From Hydrogenibacillus sp. (lineage in GTDB: Bacteria; Bacillota; Bacilli; Thermicanales; DSM-22653), in NCBI GenBank assembly GCA_014896255.1, contig JADBKT010000033.1:124001-188000 (forward strand): DNA of 64,000 nt, read 5' to 3'. The notes beneath the pieces are model-generated. The model saw only the letters and a list, made by a program, of their open reading frames with translations. It did no database searches and was not told where the DNA came from. Positions 1-8,214 of the stretch are shown here, one piece after another; position 1 is the stretch's first letter, and each line of letters begins with the position of its first letter. The position numbers and the translations under genes are program-made.

Positions 1-788
1 AAATCCTCGATCTTCGCCGCCCCGAACGATTCCGCGTTTTCATCGCTGAAATCCACCGGACGCGGCTTCGACGGCGGTCCTTGCCTCCGGAGCAATGTGT
101 TGACCGGCGCGGCGACGAGATGCATGTGCTTCGACTGCGGAATGTAGACGAGAAAAGCGAGCAGATCGATGAGATGCAGCCACCATGCGGCGTAGAAGAA
201 GACGGTCGCCGTCTCGGGCGTCATCCCCGAAAACAGCAGGGCGACGACGCTCGAGACCGGCCGGTAGACGCTCGTCGTCTCGCCGGCCATGCGCAGCTCG
301 AAGGCGCCGGAGAGCATGATGGAAAAAAGCAGCACGCCCAAAAAAACGTACACCAAACCCGCTTTCAGCGACCGCTCCAGACGCTTCAGCTTTTCGACGT
401 AGCGCCGGTAGACGGCAAACAGCAGGGCGACGAGGACGAAAAAGACGGTCAGCTCCTGAACCCAGACGAAACCGTCGTAAAACGGGACGGGAAGATGCCG
501 ACCGGGCACGAGCCCCTTGATGAACAAGTCGATCGCGCCGAATTGAATGATGATGAAACCGTAAAAAAAGACGACGTGCATGATGCCGCTCTTTTTGTCT
601 TTGAGGAGCTTCTTCTGCCCGAAGACGTAGCGGACGAAATCTTTAAGCCGCTCGCCCCAATTGGCCTCGAACGGCTCCGTTCGCCCGAGGCGGATGTAAG
701 CGATTCGGCTTTGGACGAGCTTCACAAAAAGGTAGACGGCGTAACCGGTCACCAGAATGAACAACAGCGCGTTGATGACGTTCCACAT
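1..788 (-). CDS. fadF: FadF-like membrane Fe-S oxidoreductase, N-terminal part (3' end beyond the window)
   Basis: An open minus-strand frame runs from the ATG at 788 to the left edge (262 codons, no stop). It begins MWNVINALLFILVTGYAVYL and has about five hydrophobic segments (residues 4-22, 72-92, 110-130, 145-165, 190-215), the cytochrome-b-like membrane domain that precedes the cysteine-rich iron-sulfur domains in Bacillus FadF (YwjF) and heterodisulfide-reductase-like proteins. These are thought to pass electrons from acyl-CoA dehydrogenase and ETF to menaquinone during fatty acid oxidation. The cysteine motifs would lie outside the window. A sigma-A-type promoter lies about 90 bases upstream. 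Assignment rests on the visible N-terminal domain and its position beside speB-speE, so the exact electron partner is inferred. Confidence 0.75.
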   Translation of the reverse strand, partial: MWNVINALLFILVTGYAVYLFVKLVQSRIAYIRLGRTEPFEANWGERLKDFVRYVFGQKKLLKDKKSGIMHVVFFYGFIIIQFGAIDLFIKGLVPGRHLPVPFYDGFVWVQELTVFFVLVALLFAVYRRYVEKLKRLERSLKAGLVYVFLGVLLFSIMLSGAFELRMAGETTSVYRPVSSVVALLFSGMTPETATVFFYAAWWLHLIDLLAFLVYIPQSKHMHLVAAPVNTLLRRQGPPSKPRPVDFSDENAESFGAAKIED

Positions 789-879
789 CGCCGCTGAACC
801 CGCCTTTCCCTGAGGATCATCGCCATAAGGACCGCGTATCCGGCAAAATGAATGAGCATTCGCTCGGAGTTGTGGATCT

Positions 880-908
880 ATTATAGCATATTCGCGGCCG
901 GCGCCCAA
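880..908 (-). promoter_or_regulatory. Sigma-A promoter for the fadF-like gene
   Basis: On the minus strand TTGGGC (903-908) and TATAAT (880-885) are separated by 17 bases. The start codon of the fadF-like gene lies about 90 bases downstream at 788, and the terminator of speB lies immediately upstream, so this is a self-contained transcription unit boundary. Confidence 0.6.
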
Positions 909-910
909 GC

Positions 911-936
911 GCAAAACAGGCGCCCGAAGGCGCCTG
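911..936 (-). terminator. Intrinsic terminator of speE-speB
   Basis: A perfect 8-base inverted repeat (917-924 and 929-936) with a UUCG-type tetraloop on the minus strand is followed by TTTTGC. It begins 42 bases after the speB stop codon, which fits rho-independent termination of the speE-speB transcript. Confidence 0.8.
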
Positions 937-977
937 GGATGTCCTGTCTGGGGCGGTGGAGCCCTCCGCATGGCGGT

Positions 978-1862
978 TCAGCGGGCCGCTCGAGGCGCCG
1001 CAAAAAAACCGATCAACAGTTCGCGCACCAACTTCGCCGCGACGACCGCCGTTCTTCCGCTCGGGTCATACGCCGGGGCGACCTCGACGACGTCCGCGCC
1101 GACGAGGGTGACGCCGGAAGCGGCGAGGCGCCGCACGGCGGAGAACAGTTCCTGAGGCGAAAGCCCTTCCGGCTCCGGTGTGCCGGTGCCCGGGGCAAAG
1201 GCGGGATCCAAGACGTCGATGTCGATCGACACGTATACCGGCCGCCCGCGGAGCGCGTCGGCGACCTCCTTAAGCGGCGCCTCCAGGGCGAACGGGAAGA
1301 AATTGAGCGCTTTACGGGCGTAGCGGAACTCTTCGGCCGTTCCGGAGCGGATCGCAAAGCTGTAGACGTTCCGCGGGCCGATGTGCTCGGCGATCAGGCG
1401 AAACGGCGTGGCGTGGGACAACACCTCGCCTTCGTAGTCCGTCCGGAGATCGGCATGCGCATCGATGTGGATGACGGCGAGGTCCGGAAACCGGCGATGG
1501 GCGGCGCGGACGAGCGGCAAGCTGATCAAATGTTCGCCGCCCAAAGCGAAGGGGATGCGCCCGGCGCGGTGCACGCCGTCGGCGTACGATTCGATCGCCT
1601 GAACCGCCTGCGGGACGTTGCCGAACGGGAGGGCAAGGTCGCCGGCGTCGCAAAAAGTGACGTCCATAAGGTCGCCGTCCAAGGCCGGGCTGTATGTCTC
1701 CAGCACGACCGACGCCTGGCGGATCGCTTGCGGACCGAAGCGGGACCCCGGCCGAAAGCTGGCCGTAAAATCCATCGGCACGCCGAAGAGGACGACGCGC
1801 GCCGCGTCGCACGGCCCGGCCGCCAAAAAGCGGGACCCGGCATAGGCGTCGGGCGTGATCAT
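978..1862 (-). CDS. speB: Agmatinase
   Basis: A 294-residue ureohydrolase that hydrolyses agmatine to putrescine and urea in the cytoplasm. The manganese-binding signatures of the arginase/agmatinase family are all present: GGEHLIS, DAHADLR and [20 protein letters not shown]. Length matches Bacillus SpeB (about 290). The ATG at 1862 overlaps the speE stop codon in an ATGA junction, so the two are translationally coupled, and together they make putrescine and then spermidine. The same speE-speB pair lies beside pbpG in Bacillus subtilis. A terminator follows at 911-936. Confidence 0.95.
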   Translation of the reverse strand: MITPDAYAGSRFLAAGPCDAARVVLFGVPMDFTASFRPGSRFGPQAIRQASVVLETYSPALDGDLMDVTFCDAGDLALPFGNVPQAVQAIESYADGVHRAGRIPFALGGEHLISLPLVRAAHRRFPDLAVIHIDAHADLRTDYEGEVLSHATPFRLIAEHIGPRNVYSFAIRSGTAEEFRYARKALNFFPFALEAPLKEVADALRGRPVYVSIDIDVLDPAFAPGTGTPEPEGLSPQELFSAVRRLAASGVTLVGADVVEVAPAYDPSGRTAVVAAKLVRELLIGFFAAPRAAR

Positions 1863-2746
1863 CGCCCGTTCTCCTCCGATGCCGCCGTCATCGGCTGAAC
1901 CGCCTCACGTTCGGTCCCGCCGCCGAGCAGCGCTTCGATGAACCGCGGCAGGACGAACGCCGAGCGGTGCAAGCGCGGCGTATAGTAGCGGGTGTCGAGG
2001 TCCGGCACGCACTCCGGCGTCACGTCGAGCGGATCATGGCGTTTCGACCCGAGGGTGAACGTCCACAGCCCGCTCGGATAGGTGGGGATGTTCGCCGTAT
2101 ACAGCCGGGCGATGGGGAAGGTTTCGGCGATCGCTCGATACGTTTTTTGCACAAGTTCGGCTTTAAACCACGGGTTGTCCGTCTGCGCCACGAACAGGCC
2201 GTCATCTTTGAGCGCTCGGGCGATCCCTTCGTAAAAACTGCGCTCGAAGAGGCGCTCCGCCGGACCGACGGGTTCCGTGGAATCGACGATGATCACGTCG
2301 TACGCCGCCCGGGCGCGGGCAATGTGTTCAAAGCCGTCGGCGATCAACACGTGAACGCGCGGATCGTCGAGTTTCTCGGCGATCTTCGGCAAGTACCGCT
2401 TGGCCGCGTCGACGACCGCGCCGTCGATCTCGACCAGCACCACGTCGCGCACGGCGGCGTGTTTGAGCGCTTCACGCACGGCCCCGCCGTCGCCGCCGCC
2501 GACGATGAGCACCCGTTCCGGGCGGGGGTGGGTGACGATGGCCGGATGGGTGATCATTTCATGATAGACGAATTCGTCCCGGTCCGTCGTCATCACCATG
2601 CCGTCCAAGACGAGCATCGTCCCGAACGCCTCCGTCTCAAGGACGTCCAGCGCCTGATACGGCGTCTTTTCCGAATGCAACGTACGCTTGATGCGCGCCG
2701 TGATGCCGAAGTGTTCGGTCTGTTTTTCGGTAAACCACAATTCCAC
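1859..2746 (-). CDS. speE: Spermidine synthase (polyamine aminopropyltransferase)
   Basis: A 295-residue enzyme that transfers the aminopropyl group of decarboxylated S-adenosylmethionine to putrescine. The start is GTG at 2746, reading [20 protein letters not shown], with GGAGGT four bases upstream. The SAM-binding core [18 protein letters not shown] (about residues 78-95) and the acidic motif [15 protein letters not shown] are characteristic of SpeE. The C-terminus extends about 20 residues beyond the usual end of short Bacillus homologues. First gene of the speE-speB operon; it diverges from pbpG, so promoters for both must lie in 2747-2863. Confidence 0.95.
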   Translation of the reverse strand: MELWFTEKQTEHFGITARIKRTLHSEKTPYQALDVLETEAFGTMLVLDGMVMTTDRDEFVYHEMITHPAIVTHPRPERVLIVGGGDGGAVREALKHAAVRDVVLVEIDGAVVDAAKRYLPKIAEKLDDPRVHVLIADGFEHIARARAAYDVIIVDSTEPVGPAERLFERSFYEGIARALKDDGLFVAQTDNPWFKAELVQKTYRAIAETFPIARLYTANIPTYPSGLWTFTLGSKRHDPLDVTPECVPDLDTRYYTPRLHRSAFVLPRFIEALLGGGTEREAVQPMTAASEENGR

Positions 2747-2863
2747 GGGACCTCCGCCCCCTCGATCAAAATGCGCCGACCGCCGGACGGCCGGGCGATG
2801 GGCATGGCCGTGATGCGCATGGCCGCATCGATGTGATTATAAACCAAAAAAAGCGGGCTGCAA

Positions 2864-5005
2864 ATGGTCGGCGTATGGCGCGTACGCGCCTCTTCCATAC
2901 TGGAAAAAAGGAGAAGCGTATGGGGGTGTTGCGCCGTGCGCCTTTGGCGAAGCCTTGCAGGCACCGTGCTGGCGGCGATGGCCGCGCTGTTTTTGGCCCT
3001 TTGCGCATTGTTCATCTTCGTCTATGTCAATCTCGGACCTCTGACCGGCCTGGAGTCGGCGGGAATCGACTGGCGCTTCCGCGACGGAACGCCGGTGACC
3101 GGCCCGAACGAAGGGCGGCCGTATGTCCGCCTGTCGGAAATCAGCCCCGCCCTCATCGACGCCACGCTGGCCGTCGAAGACCGGCGTTTTTACGATCATA
3201 TCGGTCTCGATCCGAAGCGCATCGTCGGCGCTTTCATCAAAAACGTCTCCGCCGGACGCATTCTCGAAGGGGCGAGTACCATCACCCAGCAGCTCGCCCG
3301 CAACTTGTACCTGTCCCACGAGCGGACGTTGTGGCGCAAATTCCAAGAAGCGGTCCTGGCCGTCAAATTGGAGCGCGAGCTCTCGAAAGAGGAGATCCTC
3401 GAACGGTATTTGAACACGATCTATTACGGCAACGGCGCCTACGGCGTGGAGGCTGCCGCCCGGGCCTATTTCGGCAAAGCGGCCAAGGATCTCACCTTGG
3501 CCGAAGCGGCGCTTCTGGCCGGCATTCCGAAAGGCCCGTCCCTGTACGAGCCGCGGGGACATCCGAACGCGGCCAAAGCGCGCCGGCGCGTCGTTCTCCA
3601 GGCCATGGTCGACGACGGTCGGATCCGCGCCGAAGACGCCCGGCGCGCGGCGGAAGAACCGATCGTTCTCGCCGAACCGCACGAGCGACCCGATCTGTTC
3701 GGCTATGCGCGGGACGAGGCGGCGCGCTGGATCGAAGCGACGCTCGGCATCTCGCGCAGCGCACAGCCGTATGCCCGACTGAAGGTGACGCTCACGCTCG
3801 ATCCAGAGGCGACGGCCGCCGCGGAAAAAGCCCTCCGACGACGGTTGCCGCCCGATGATCCGAAACTTGGGCCACTCAGCGTGAGCATCGTCGTCCTCGA
3901 TCCGAACGACGGCGGCATTCGCGCCCTCGTCGGCGGACGCGACTACGCCCGCGAGCCGTACAACCGCGCCATGGCCCGGCGTCCGCCCGGATCGACGTTC
4001 AAGCCGATCGTCTACCTCACCGCCTTGGAAGCGGGGATGACGCCGCTGACCGTCGTCGATTCCAAACCGACCGCCTTCGTCTATGACGACGGCCGAAGGA
4101 CGTATACGCCGCACAACTACGGCGATCATTACTATGGCCCGATCACGATGATCGAAGCCGTGCGAAAGTCGGACAACATTTACGCCGTCTCCGCCCTCAT
4201 GGCCGTCGGCGCGGAAGCCGTCGTCAAACGGGCGCACGAGCTCGGCGTCGAGGCGCCGCTTCCTGCCGTGCCGGCCGTCTCCCTCGGCGCGGTAGCCGTC
4301 ACGCCCCTCGAACTGGCCACCGTCTACGCCGCTTTGTCCTCCGGAGGCCTCCGGCCGACGCCGCACCTCGTCGAGCGGGTCGAAACGATCGACGGGCGAG
4401 TGCTCTACGCTGCCCATCCCGAGCGCGTGCGGGTGGCCGACGAAGCGCACGCCTTCGTGCTGACGCGCCTGTTGGAAGAGGTGTTTGAACCCGGCGGCAC
4501 GGCCGCCGGCGTCGCCGCGGATATCCACCGGCCGGTGGCCGGAAAATCCGGAACGACGCCGACGGACGCATGGATGGCGGGCTATACGCCGGACTTGGTC
4601 ACCGTCGTTTGGGTCGGCCGGGATGACATGCAACCGATCGATGACCGCATCGCCAGCCCCATCGCCAAGCATCTGTTCGCCGAGGTCCTGGAGGAGGCGC
4701 ACGCCGGAAGTCCGCCGCGCCTCTTTTCGATTCCCGACGGCGTCGCGGCGGCGTATGTCGATCTGGCGCGAGGCGAAGCGGCATGCGGCAAAGGCGAGCT
4801 ATACTATTTCATCCGCGGCACCGAACCTAAAAACCCGTGCACCGTGGCGGGCGGGTCGGCAAACGGCGAGGCGAACGCCGCCGCAAGACCGAACGGCGCG
4901 CCGCCCACGGCGCCGGAGACGCGCCGCGAAACGCCCGGATCCCTCAACCTTCCTTCGTTATGGTCCGAGCTGATGGATCGCTTACGAAGCGACCGAGGCG
5001 GCTGA
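2864..5005 (+). CDS. pbpG: Class A penicillin-binding protein (PBP1A/2D type)
   Basis: A bifunctional peptidoglycan glycosyltransferase and transpeptidase anchored by one N-terminal membrane segment. Glycosyltransferase motifs (EDRRFYDHIGLD, GASTITQQLARNLYL, YGNGAYGVEAAARAYFGK) are followed by transpeptidase motifs STFK, KSDN and KSGTT. The start is uncertain: ATG 2864 gives 713 residues but has a poor ribosome-binding site, and GTG 2936 gives 689. The best Shine-Dalgarno plus ATG (2908-2922) is one base out of frame, across a run of five G; removing one G would give MGCCAVRLWRSLAG and a normal start. The 3' end overlaps the convergent glcK by 62 bases. Its neighbours speE-speB match the B. 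subtilis pbpG locus. It runs head-on to replication. Confidence 0.9.
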   Translation: MVGVWRVRASSILEKRRSVWGCCAVRLWRSLAGTVLAAMAALFLALCALFIFVYVNLGPLTGLESAGIDWRFRDGTPVTGPNEGRPYVRLSEISPALIDATLAVEDRRFYDHIGLDPKRIVGAFIKNVSAGRILEGASTITQQLARNLYLSHERTLWRKFQEAVLAVKLERELSKEEILERYLNTIYYGNGAYGVEAAARAYFGKAAKDLTLAEAALLAGIPKGPSLYEPRGHPNAAKARRRVVLQAMVDDGRIRAEDARRAAEEPIVLAEPHERPDLFGYARDEAARWIEATLGISRSAQPYARLKVTLTLDPEATAAAEKALRRRLPPDDPKLGPLSVSIVVLDPNDGGIRALVGGRDYAREPYNRAMARRPPGSTFKPIVYLTALEAGMTPLTVVDSKPTAFVYDDGRRTYTPHNYGDHYYGPITMIEAVRKSDNIYAVSALMAVGAEAVVKRAHELGVEAPLPAVPAVSLGAVAVTPLELATVYAALSSGGLRPTPHLVERVETIDGRVLYAAHPERVRVADEAHAFVLTRLLEEVFEPGGTAAGVAADIHRPVAGKSGTTPTDAWMAGYTPDLVTVVWVGRDDMQPIDDRIASPIAKHLFAEVLEEAHAGSPPRLFSIPDGVAAAYVDLARGEAACGKGELYYFIRGTEPKNPCTVAGGSANGEANAAARPNGAPPTAPETRRETPGSLNLPSLWSELMDRLRSDRGG

Positions 5006-5999
5006 AAACGGCGTACGCGGCGCCGACGACGCCGGCGTCGTTCCCGAGCGCCGCCCGTTCGACGCGCACCGACGCCAGGTTCTCAGGCATGGCGTGCGCC
5101 CGCAGCGCCTCCCAAAGGGCGGAGCGGAACAGCTCCCAGGACGCCGAAAGGCCGCCGCCGATCAAAATGCGCTCGGGATTGAAGACGTTCACCAGCCCGC
5201 CGAGCGCCACGCCGAGGTAATGCCCGACGCGCCGAAAGGCCGCCAGCGCGACTTCATCTCCCGCTTCCGCCGCCCGGACGATGTCCAGCGGCGTCGGCCG
5301 CGCCTTTCCGTCGACCGTTGGACGGAGCAGCGATTTTGTACCGCGCGCCAGCATTTCCTCGACATGCCGGACGAGGGCCGTCGCGGACGACTCCGTCTCC
5401 AGGCAGCCGATGTTGCCGCACCCGCAGCGCACACCGTCCAAATGGACCGGCATATGTCCGATTTCGCCGGCCATTCCCGCGGTGCCGCGGAGGATCCGGC
5501 CACCGCTTAAGACGGCACCGCCGACGCCGGTCCCGAGGGTCACCATGATCGCATCCTGGACGCCGATCGCCGCGCCGCGCCAGCGCTCCCCGAGGAGGGC
5601 GGCGTTGGCGTCGTTTTCGAGGGCAAACGGCAGATCGAGCGCTTCTTCAAGCAGCGCCCCAAAAGACACGTCGCGCCAACCCAAATTGGGCGCCAGATGG
5701 ACGATGCCTCGCGCGACGTCGACGAGGCCGGGAACGCCGACGCCGACGCCGACGACGGCGCGATCGTGCGCCGGGTCACGTTCTCCCTGCGGCGTCCCTG
5801 TCTGCAGCGGCGCACGGCGTGCCTCCCCGAGGCCTTCCCGAAGCACGGCGAGGCCTTCGACGATGCGCCGGACGACGGCGGCCGGACCGCCGTCCTTCGG
5901 CGTCTTCAACTGATGACGTTCGACGATGTGTCCGGTATCGCTCACCAGGCCGAATTTGATCGACGTGCCGCCGAGGTCGACGGCCAGCACATACCCCAT
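4944..5999 (-). CDS. glcK: ROK-family glucokinase
   Basis: A 351-residue sugar kinase converting glucose to glucose 6-phosphate. The N-terminus carries the ATP-binding motif LAVDLGGTSIKFGL. The ROK zinc site is clear in RCGCGNIGCLETESS, preceded by GEIGHMPVH, whose histidine helps bind zinc and substrate. LENDANAALLGE contains the catalytic aspartate. The ATG at 5999 follows GGAGGAAGGG, and the tmk stop lies 17 bases upstream, so tmk-glcK form a unit. The last 62 bases run under the convergent end of pbpG. ROK enzymes also include N-acetylmannosamine and fructose kinases; glucokinase is preferred from overall resemblance to Bacillus GlcK. Confidence 0.88.
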   Translation of the reverse strand: MGYVLAVDLGGTSIKFGLVSDTGHIVERHQLKTPKDGGPAAVVRRIVEGLAVLREGLGEARRAPLQTGTPQGERDPAHDRAVVGVGVGVPGLVDVARGIVHLAPNLGWRDVSFGALLEEALDLPFALENDANAALLGERWRGAAIGVQDAIMVTLGTGVGGAVLSGGRILRGTAGMAGEIGHMPVHLDGVRCGCGNIGCLETESSATALVRHVEEMLARGTKSLLRPTVDGKARPTPLDIVRAAEAGDEVALAAFRRVGHYLGVALGGLVNVFNPERILIGGGLSASWELFRSALWEALRAHAMPENLASVRVERAALGNDAGVVGAAYAVFSRLGRFVSDPSARTITKEG

Positions 6000-6016
6000 G
6001 TTCGTCCCTTCCTCCG

Positions 6017-6682
6017 TTACATCAGTGCAAAACGACGGCCAAGCGCGTCGACGACCGCCGCGCCGACTTCCGCCGCCGGCTGCGCGGCGTCGACGACGAT
6101 GAACCGCTCCGGCGCCTCTTGGGCCAGCCGGAGATAGCCTTCCCGTACGGCCTGATGAAACTCGAGCGAGCGCCGGTCGAAGCGGCTTAGGGTTCGCTTG
6201 CGGTCGGCGGCCATTCGGCGGAGCGCCATATCCGGCGAAAGATCGAGCAACACCGTAACATCCGGTCTACAGTCGCCGACGGCCAGGTCGTTGATCGCCC
6301 GTACGGCCGAAAGTCCTGCTCCGCCGACCAGGCCCTGATAGACGAGCGAGGAATCGACATAGCGGTCGACGAGCACCCAGTTTCCGGCGGCCAGCGTCGG
6401 GGCGATCTTCTCCGCCACGTGTTGGCGGCGCGCGGCGGCGAAGAGGAGCGCCTCCGTAAGCGGATCGAGCCCCTCTCCGCGGTGATCGAGGAGCAACCGG
6501 CGCAGCGCTTCGCCCAGCGAAACGCCACCCGGTTCGCGGGTCAGCACGACCTCGATCCCCCGCGCCCGAAGCCACGCCGCCGTCGTCTGCGCGGCGGTCG
6601 ACTTCCCCGCTCCCTCAATGCCCTCAAAAGCGATCAGGCGGCCCTTGTGCGCAATATGCAATCCCCCCAAAATCCCTTGCAT
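6017..6682 (-). CDS. tmk: Thymidylate kinase (dTMP kinase)
   Basis: A 221-residue P-loop kinase phosphorylating dTMP to dTDP. It shows the P-loop FEGIEGAGKST, the TREPGG motif of the dTMP site, DRYVDSSLVYQG, and an arginine-rich lid (RMAADRKRTLSRFDRR). The ATG at 6682 gives MQGILGGLHIAHKGRLIAFE but has no Shine-Dalgarno; the in-frame TTG at 6661 directly follows GGGGGGA, so the true start is open. In B. subtilis tmk sits in the dnaX-holB region, so its location beside glcK here is unusual; whether it is the only copy cannot be told from this window. Confidence 0.92.
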   Translation of the reverse strand: MQGILGGLHIAHKGRLIAFEGIEGAGKSTAAQTTAAWLRARGIEVVLTREPGGVSLGEALRRLLLDHRGEGLDPLTEALLFAAARRQHVAEKIAPTLAAGNWVLVDRYVDSSLVYQGLVGGAGLSAVRAINDLAVGDCRPDVTVLLDLSPDMALRRMAADRKRTLSRFDRRSLEFHQAVREGYLRLAQEAPERFIVVDAAQPAAEVGAAVVDALGRRFALM

Positions 6683-6706
6683 TGATCATTCGTCTATCGT
6701 TATGAT
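6677..6706 (+). promoter_or_regulatory. Probable promoter of the histidine-kinase-like gene
   Basis: TTGCAT (6677-6682) and TATGAT (6701-6706) are 18 bases apart on the plus strand. The start codon of the kinase-like gene follows at 6763. The -35 hexamer overlaps the tmk start region on the other strand. Confidence 0.45.
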
Positions 6707-6762
6707 GGCATGAGAATTTCGATCTGGTTCAACCAGCCTAGGACGACAGGAGCATCAGCGCG

Positions 6763-8193
6763 ATGACCATCGATGATTGTCGAAAGCCGGCATCGGACGT
6801 CCAAAAACCCGGCGCGACACCGGCCTTGGAGGCTTGGCGCGCATTTTTTGAAAACAGCGAACGCAGTCCGTCCGTACGGCGCGCGGTGCTCGACGTGTGG
6901 CGGCGCTCGAGCGGGCTCGACCTTTACGGTGAACCGAAACGCCGCTACTTTATAAGCAGCGCCTTCGACCGCGCCGCCGCCCTCGCCGAACGTCGCCTGA
7001 TCGACGGCATCAGGCGCGCCCAGCAGGTCTTAGGGAAGAACGCATGGACCCGCCTGACCGCTTGGCAGCCGCTATGGATGCTCATCGATCCCACCGGGCG
7101 CCTGCTCGCCGTCTATCCCCGTCTCCATCCCTTGGCCGAACGGCCCTACGGCCTCCGCGCCGGCCTCCATCTCGCCGACGAAGCGTATCCGCCGACGGCG
7201 CTCACGCTGGTGCTTAAGACCGGCCGCGAAGCTTGGCTCGTCGGCGCCGAACACCCGCATGTCCTCTTTCACCCGCTGACGACGGCGGCGCTCCGGCTAT
7301 CCGGAGACCCGACAGGACCGTGCGTCGACGGAAGCCGTGCTTTGATGGTCGTCTGTCGCGGTTACCCGCCGCTTTCGCCGCTCTTCGACGCTTTGGAGAC
7401 GGTCTCCCGGGCGGTGTGCGCGCCGTGTTCGCCGGACCCCTCCGAACCATGGAAGTCGCCGGCGAAGGCCGACGACGCGGAACGGATCCGGGATGCCGAG
7501 CGGCCGAGCGGGAGGTGCGTCGAGGGCGCCATCCCGGACGCGCCCGCACCGGAGGCCGAATGGGCGGCAGCTTCCGCCCTGGTGGCGGAAGTCGCCCATG
7601 AGCTGCGCAATCCGCTGACGACCGTCTACGGCTATATCGCCCACCTCGACGACGCGCTTCCCGCGGCGTGGCGGAAGACGCTCATCGGCGAACTGGAGCA
7701 GATGATCGGCTACCTCGAACGATTGACGCGCCTCTATCGCAATGAGGCGCCGTACCGGGCGTCGATCGCGCTGTTCCCGCTGCTCGATGCGTGGATCGGT
7801 GCCCATCAAGAAGCGCACGGCCCGCTGCAGTGGACCGCGCACCCGGACAGCCGCGCGGCGCGCATCGTGCTCGACGCCCGGCAGCTCACCTTCGGCCTCG
7901 AGGCACTCCTCAATGCACTTAGACGCCAAAACCACGCCCCGGTGCGCTTCGCGCTCGACCTCTTCGGCGATGAGCTCGTGCTTTCGATCCGCCTTCCGGA
8001 GAGCGCCAAAATCCGGGATGACGCCGCGCTTCGCCTCGCCGTCTCCGCCGTTCGGGCGATCGCCCGCTTAAACGGCGCGGTCTTCGCCGTCGAATGCGGA
8101 GAAAGCGGGCAGGGAGCGGCGTTGCGCCTCGGGTGGCGGATGGGCGGGGATGTACCGGACCGCGCCGCCGATGATCCGGAAAGCACGGGTTGA
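6763..8193 (+). CDS. Orphan histidine-kinase-like protein with degenerate ATPase domain
   Basis: A 476-residue soluble protein with no membrane segment. Residues 20-60 (VRRAVLDVWRRSSGLDLYG) resemble the N-terminus of AcoR-type sensor domains, and residues 95-215 look like a divergent GAF-type domain. A HisKA domain is clear at 270-330, with the phospho-acceptor H279 in VAEVAHELRNPLTTVYGY. The following ATPase domain is reduced: an N-box-like LTFGLEALLNALRR (376-389) remains, but the glycine-rich DxGxG and GxGLG motifs are absent. It may therefore be a phosphotransfer or scaffold protein, or a pseudokinase related to sporulation kinases; no response regulator lies next to it. Shine-Dalgarno ACAGGAG precedes the ATG. 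It runs head-on to replication and converges on the M16 gene. Confidence 0.75.
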   Translation: MTIDDCRKPASDVQKPGATPALEAWRAFFENSERSPSVRRAVLDVWRRSSGLDLYGEPKRRYFISSAFDRAAALAERRLIDGIRRAQQVLGKNAWTRLTAWQPLWMLIDPTGRLLAVYPRLHPLAERPYGLRAGLHLADEAYPPTALTLVLKTGREAWLVGAEHPHVLFHPLTTAALRLSGDPTGPCVDGSRALMVVCRGYPPLSPLFDALETVSRAVCAPCSPDPSEPWKSPAKADDAERIRDAERPSGRCVEGAIPDAPAPEAEWAAASALVAEVAHELRNPLTTVYGYIAHLDDALPAAWRKTLIGELEQMIGYLERLTRLYRNEAPYRASIALFPLLDAWIGAHQEAHGPLQWTAHPDSRAARIVLDARQLTFGLEALLNALRRQNHAPVRFALDLFGDELVLSIRLPESAKIRDDAALRLAVSAVRAIARLNGAVFAVECGESGQGAALRLGWRMGGDVPDRAADDPESTG

Positions 8194-8214
8194 CCCAACG
8201 TCCGTCTCTCGCCT

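Noticed and set aside
81-797. A 238-codon plus-strand ORF at the left edge
   Set aside because: The opposite strand encodes a membrane protein with clear hydrophobic helices and its own promoter and start codon; the plus frame is charged and motif-free.
2837-4702. A 621-codon minus-strand ORF opposite pbpG
   Set aside because: pbpG has all transglycosylase and transpeptidase motifs; the antisense frame has none.
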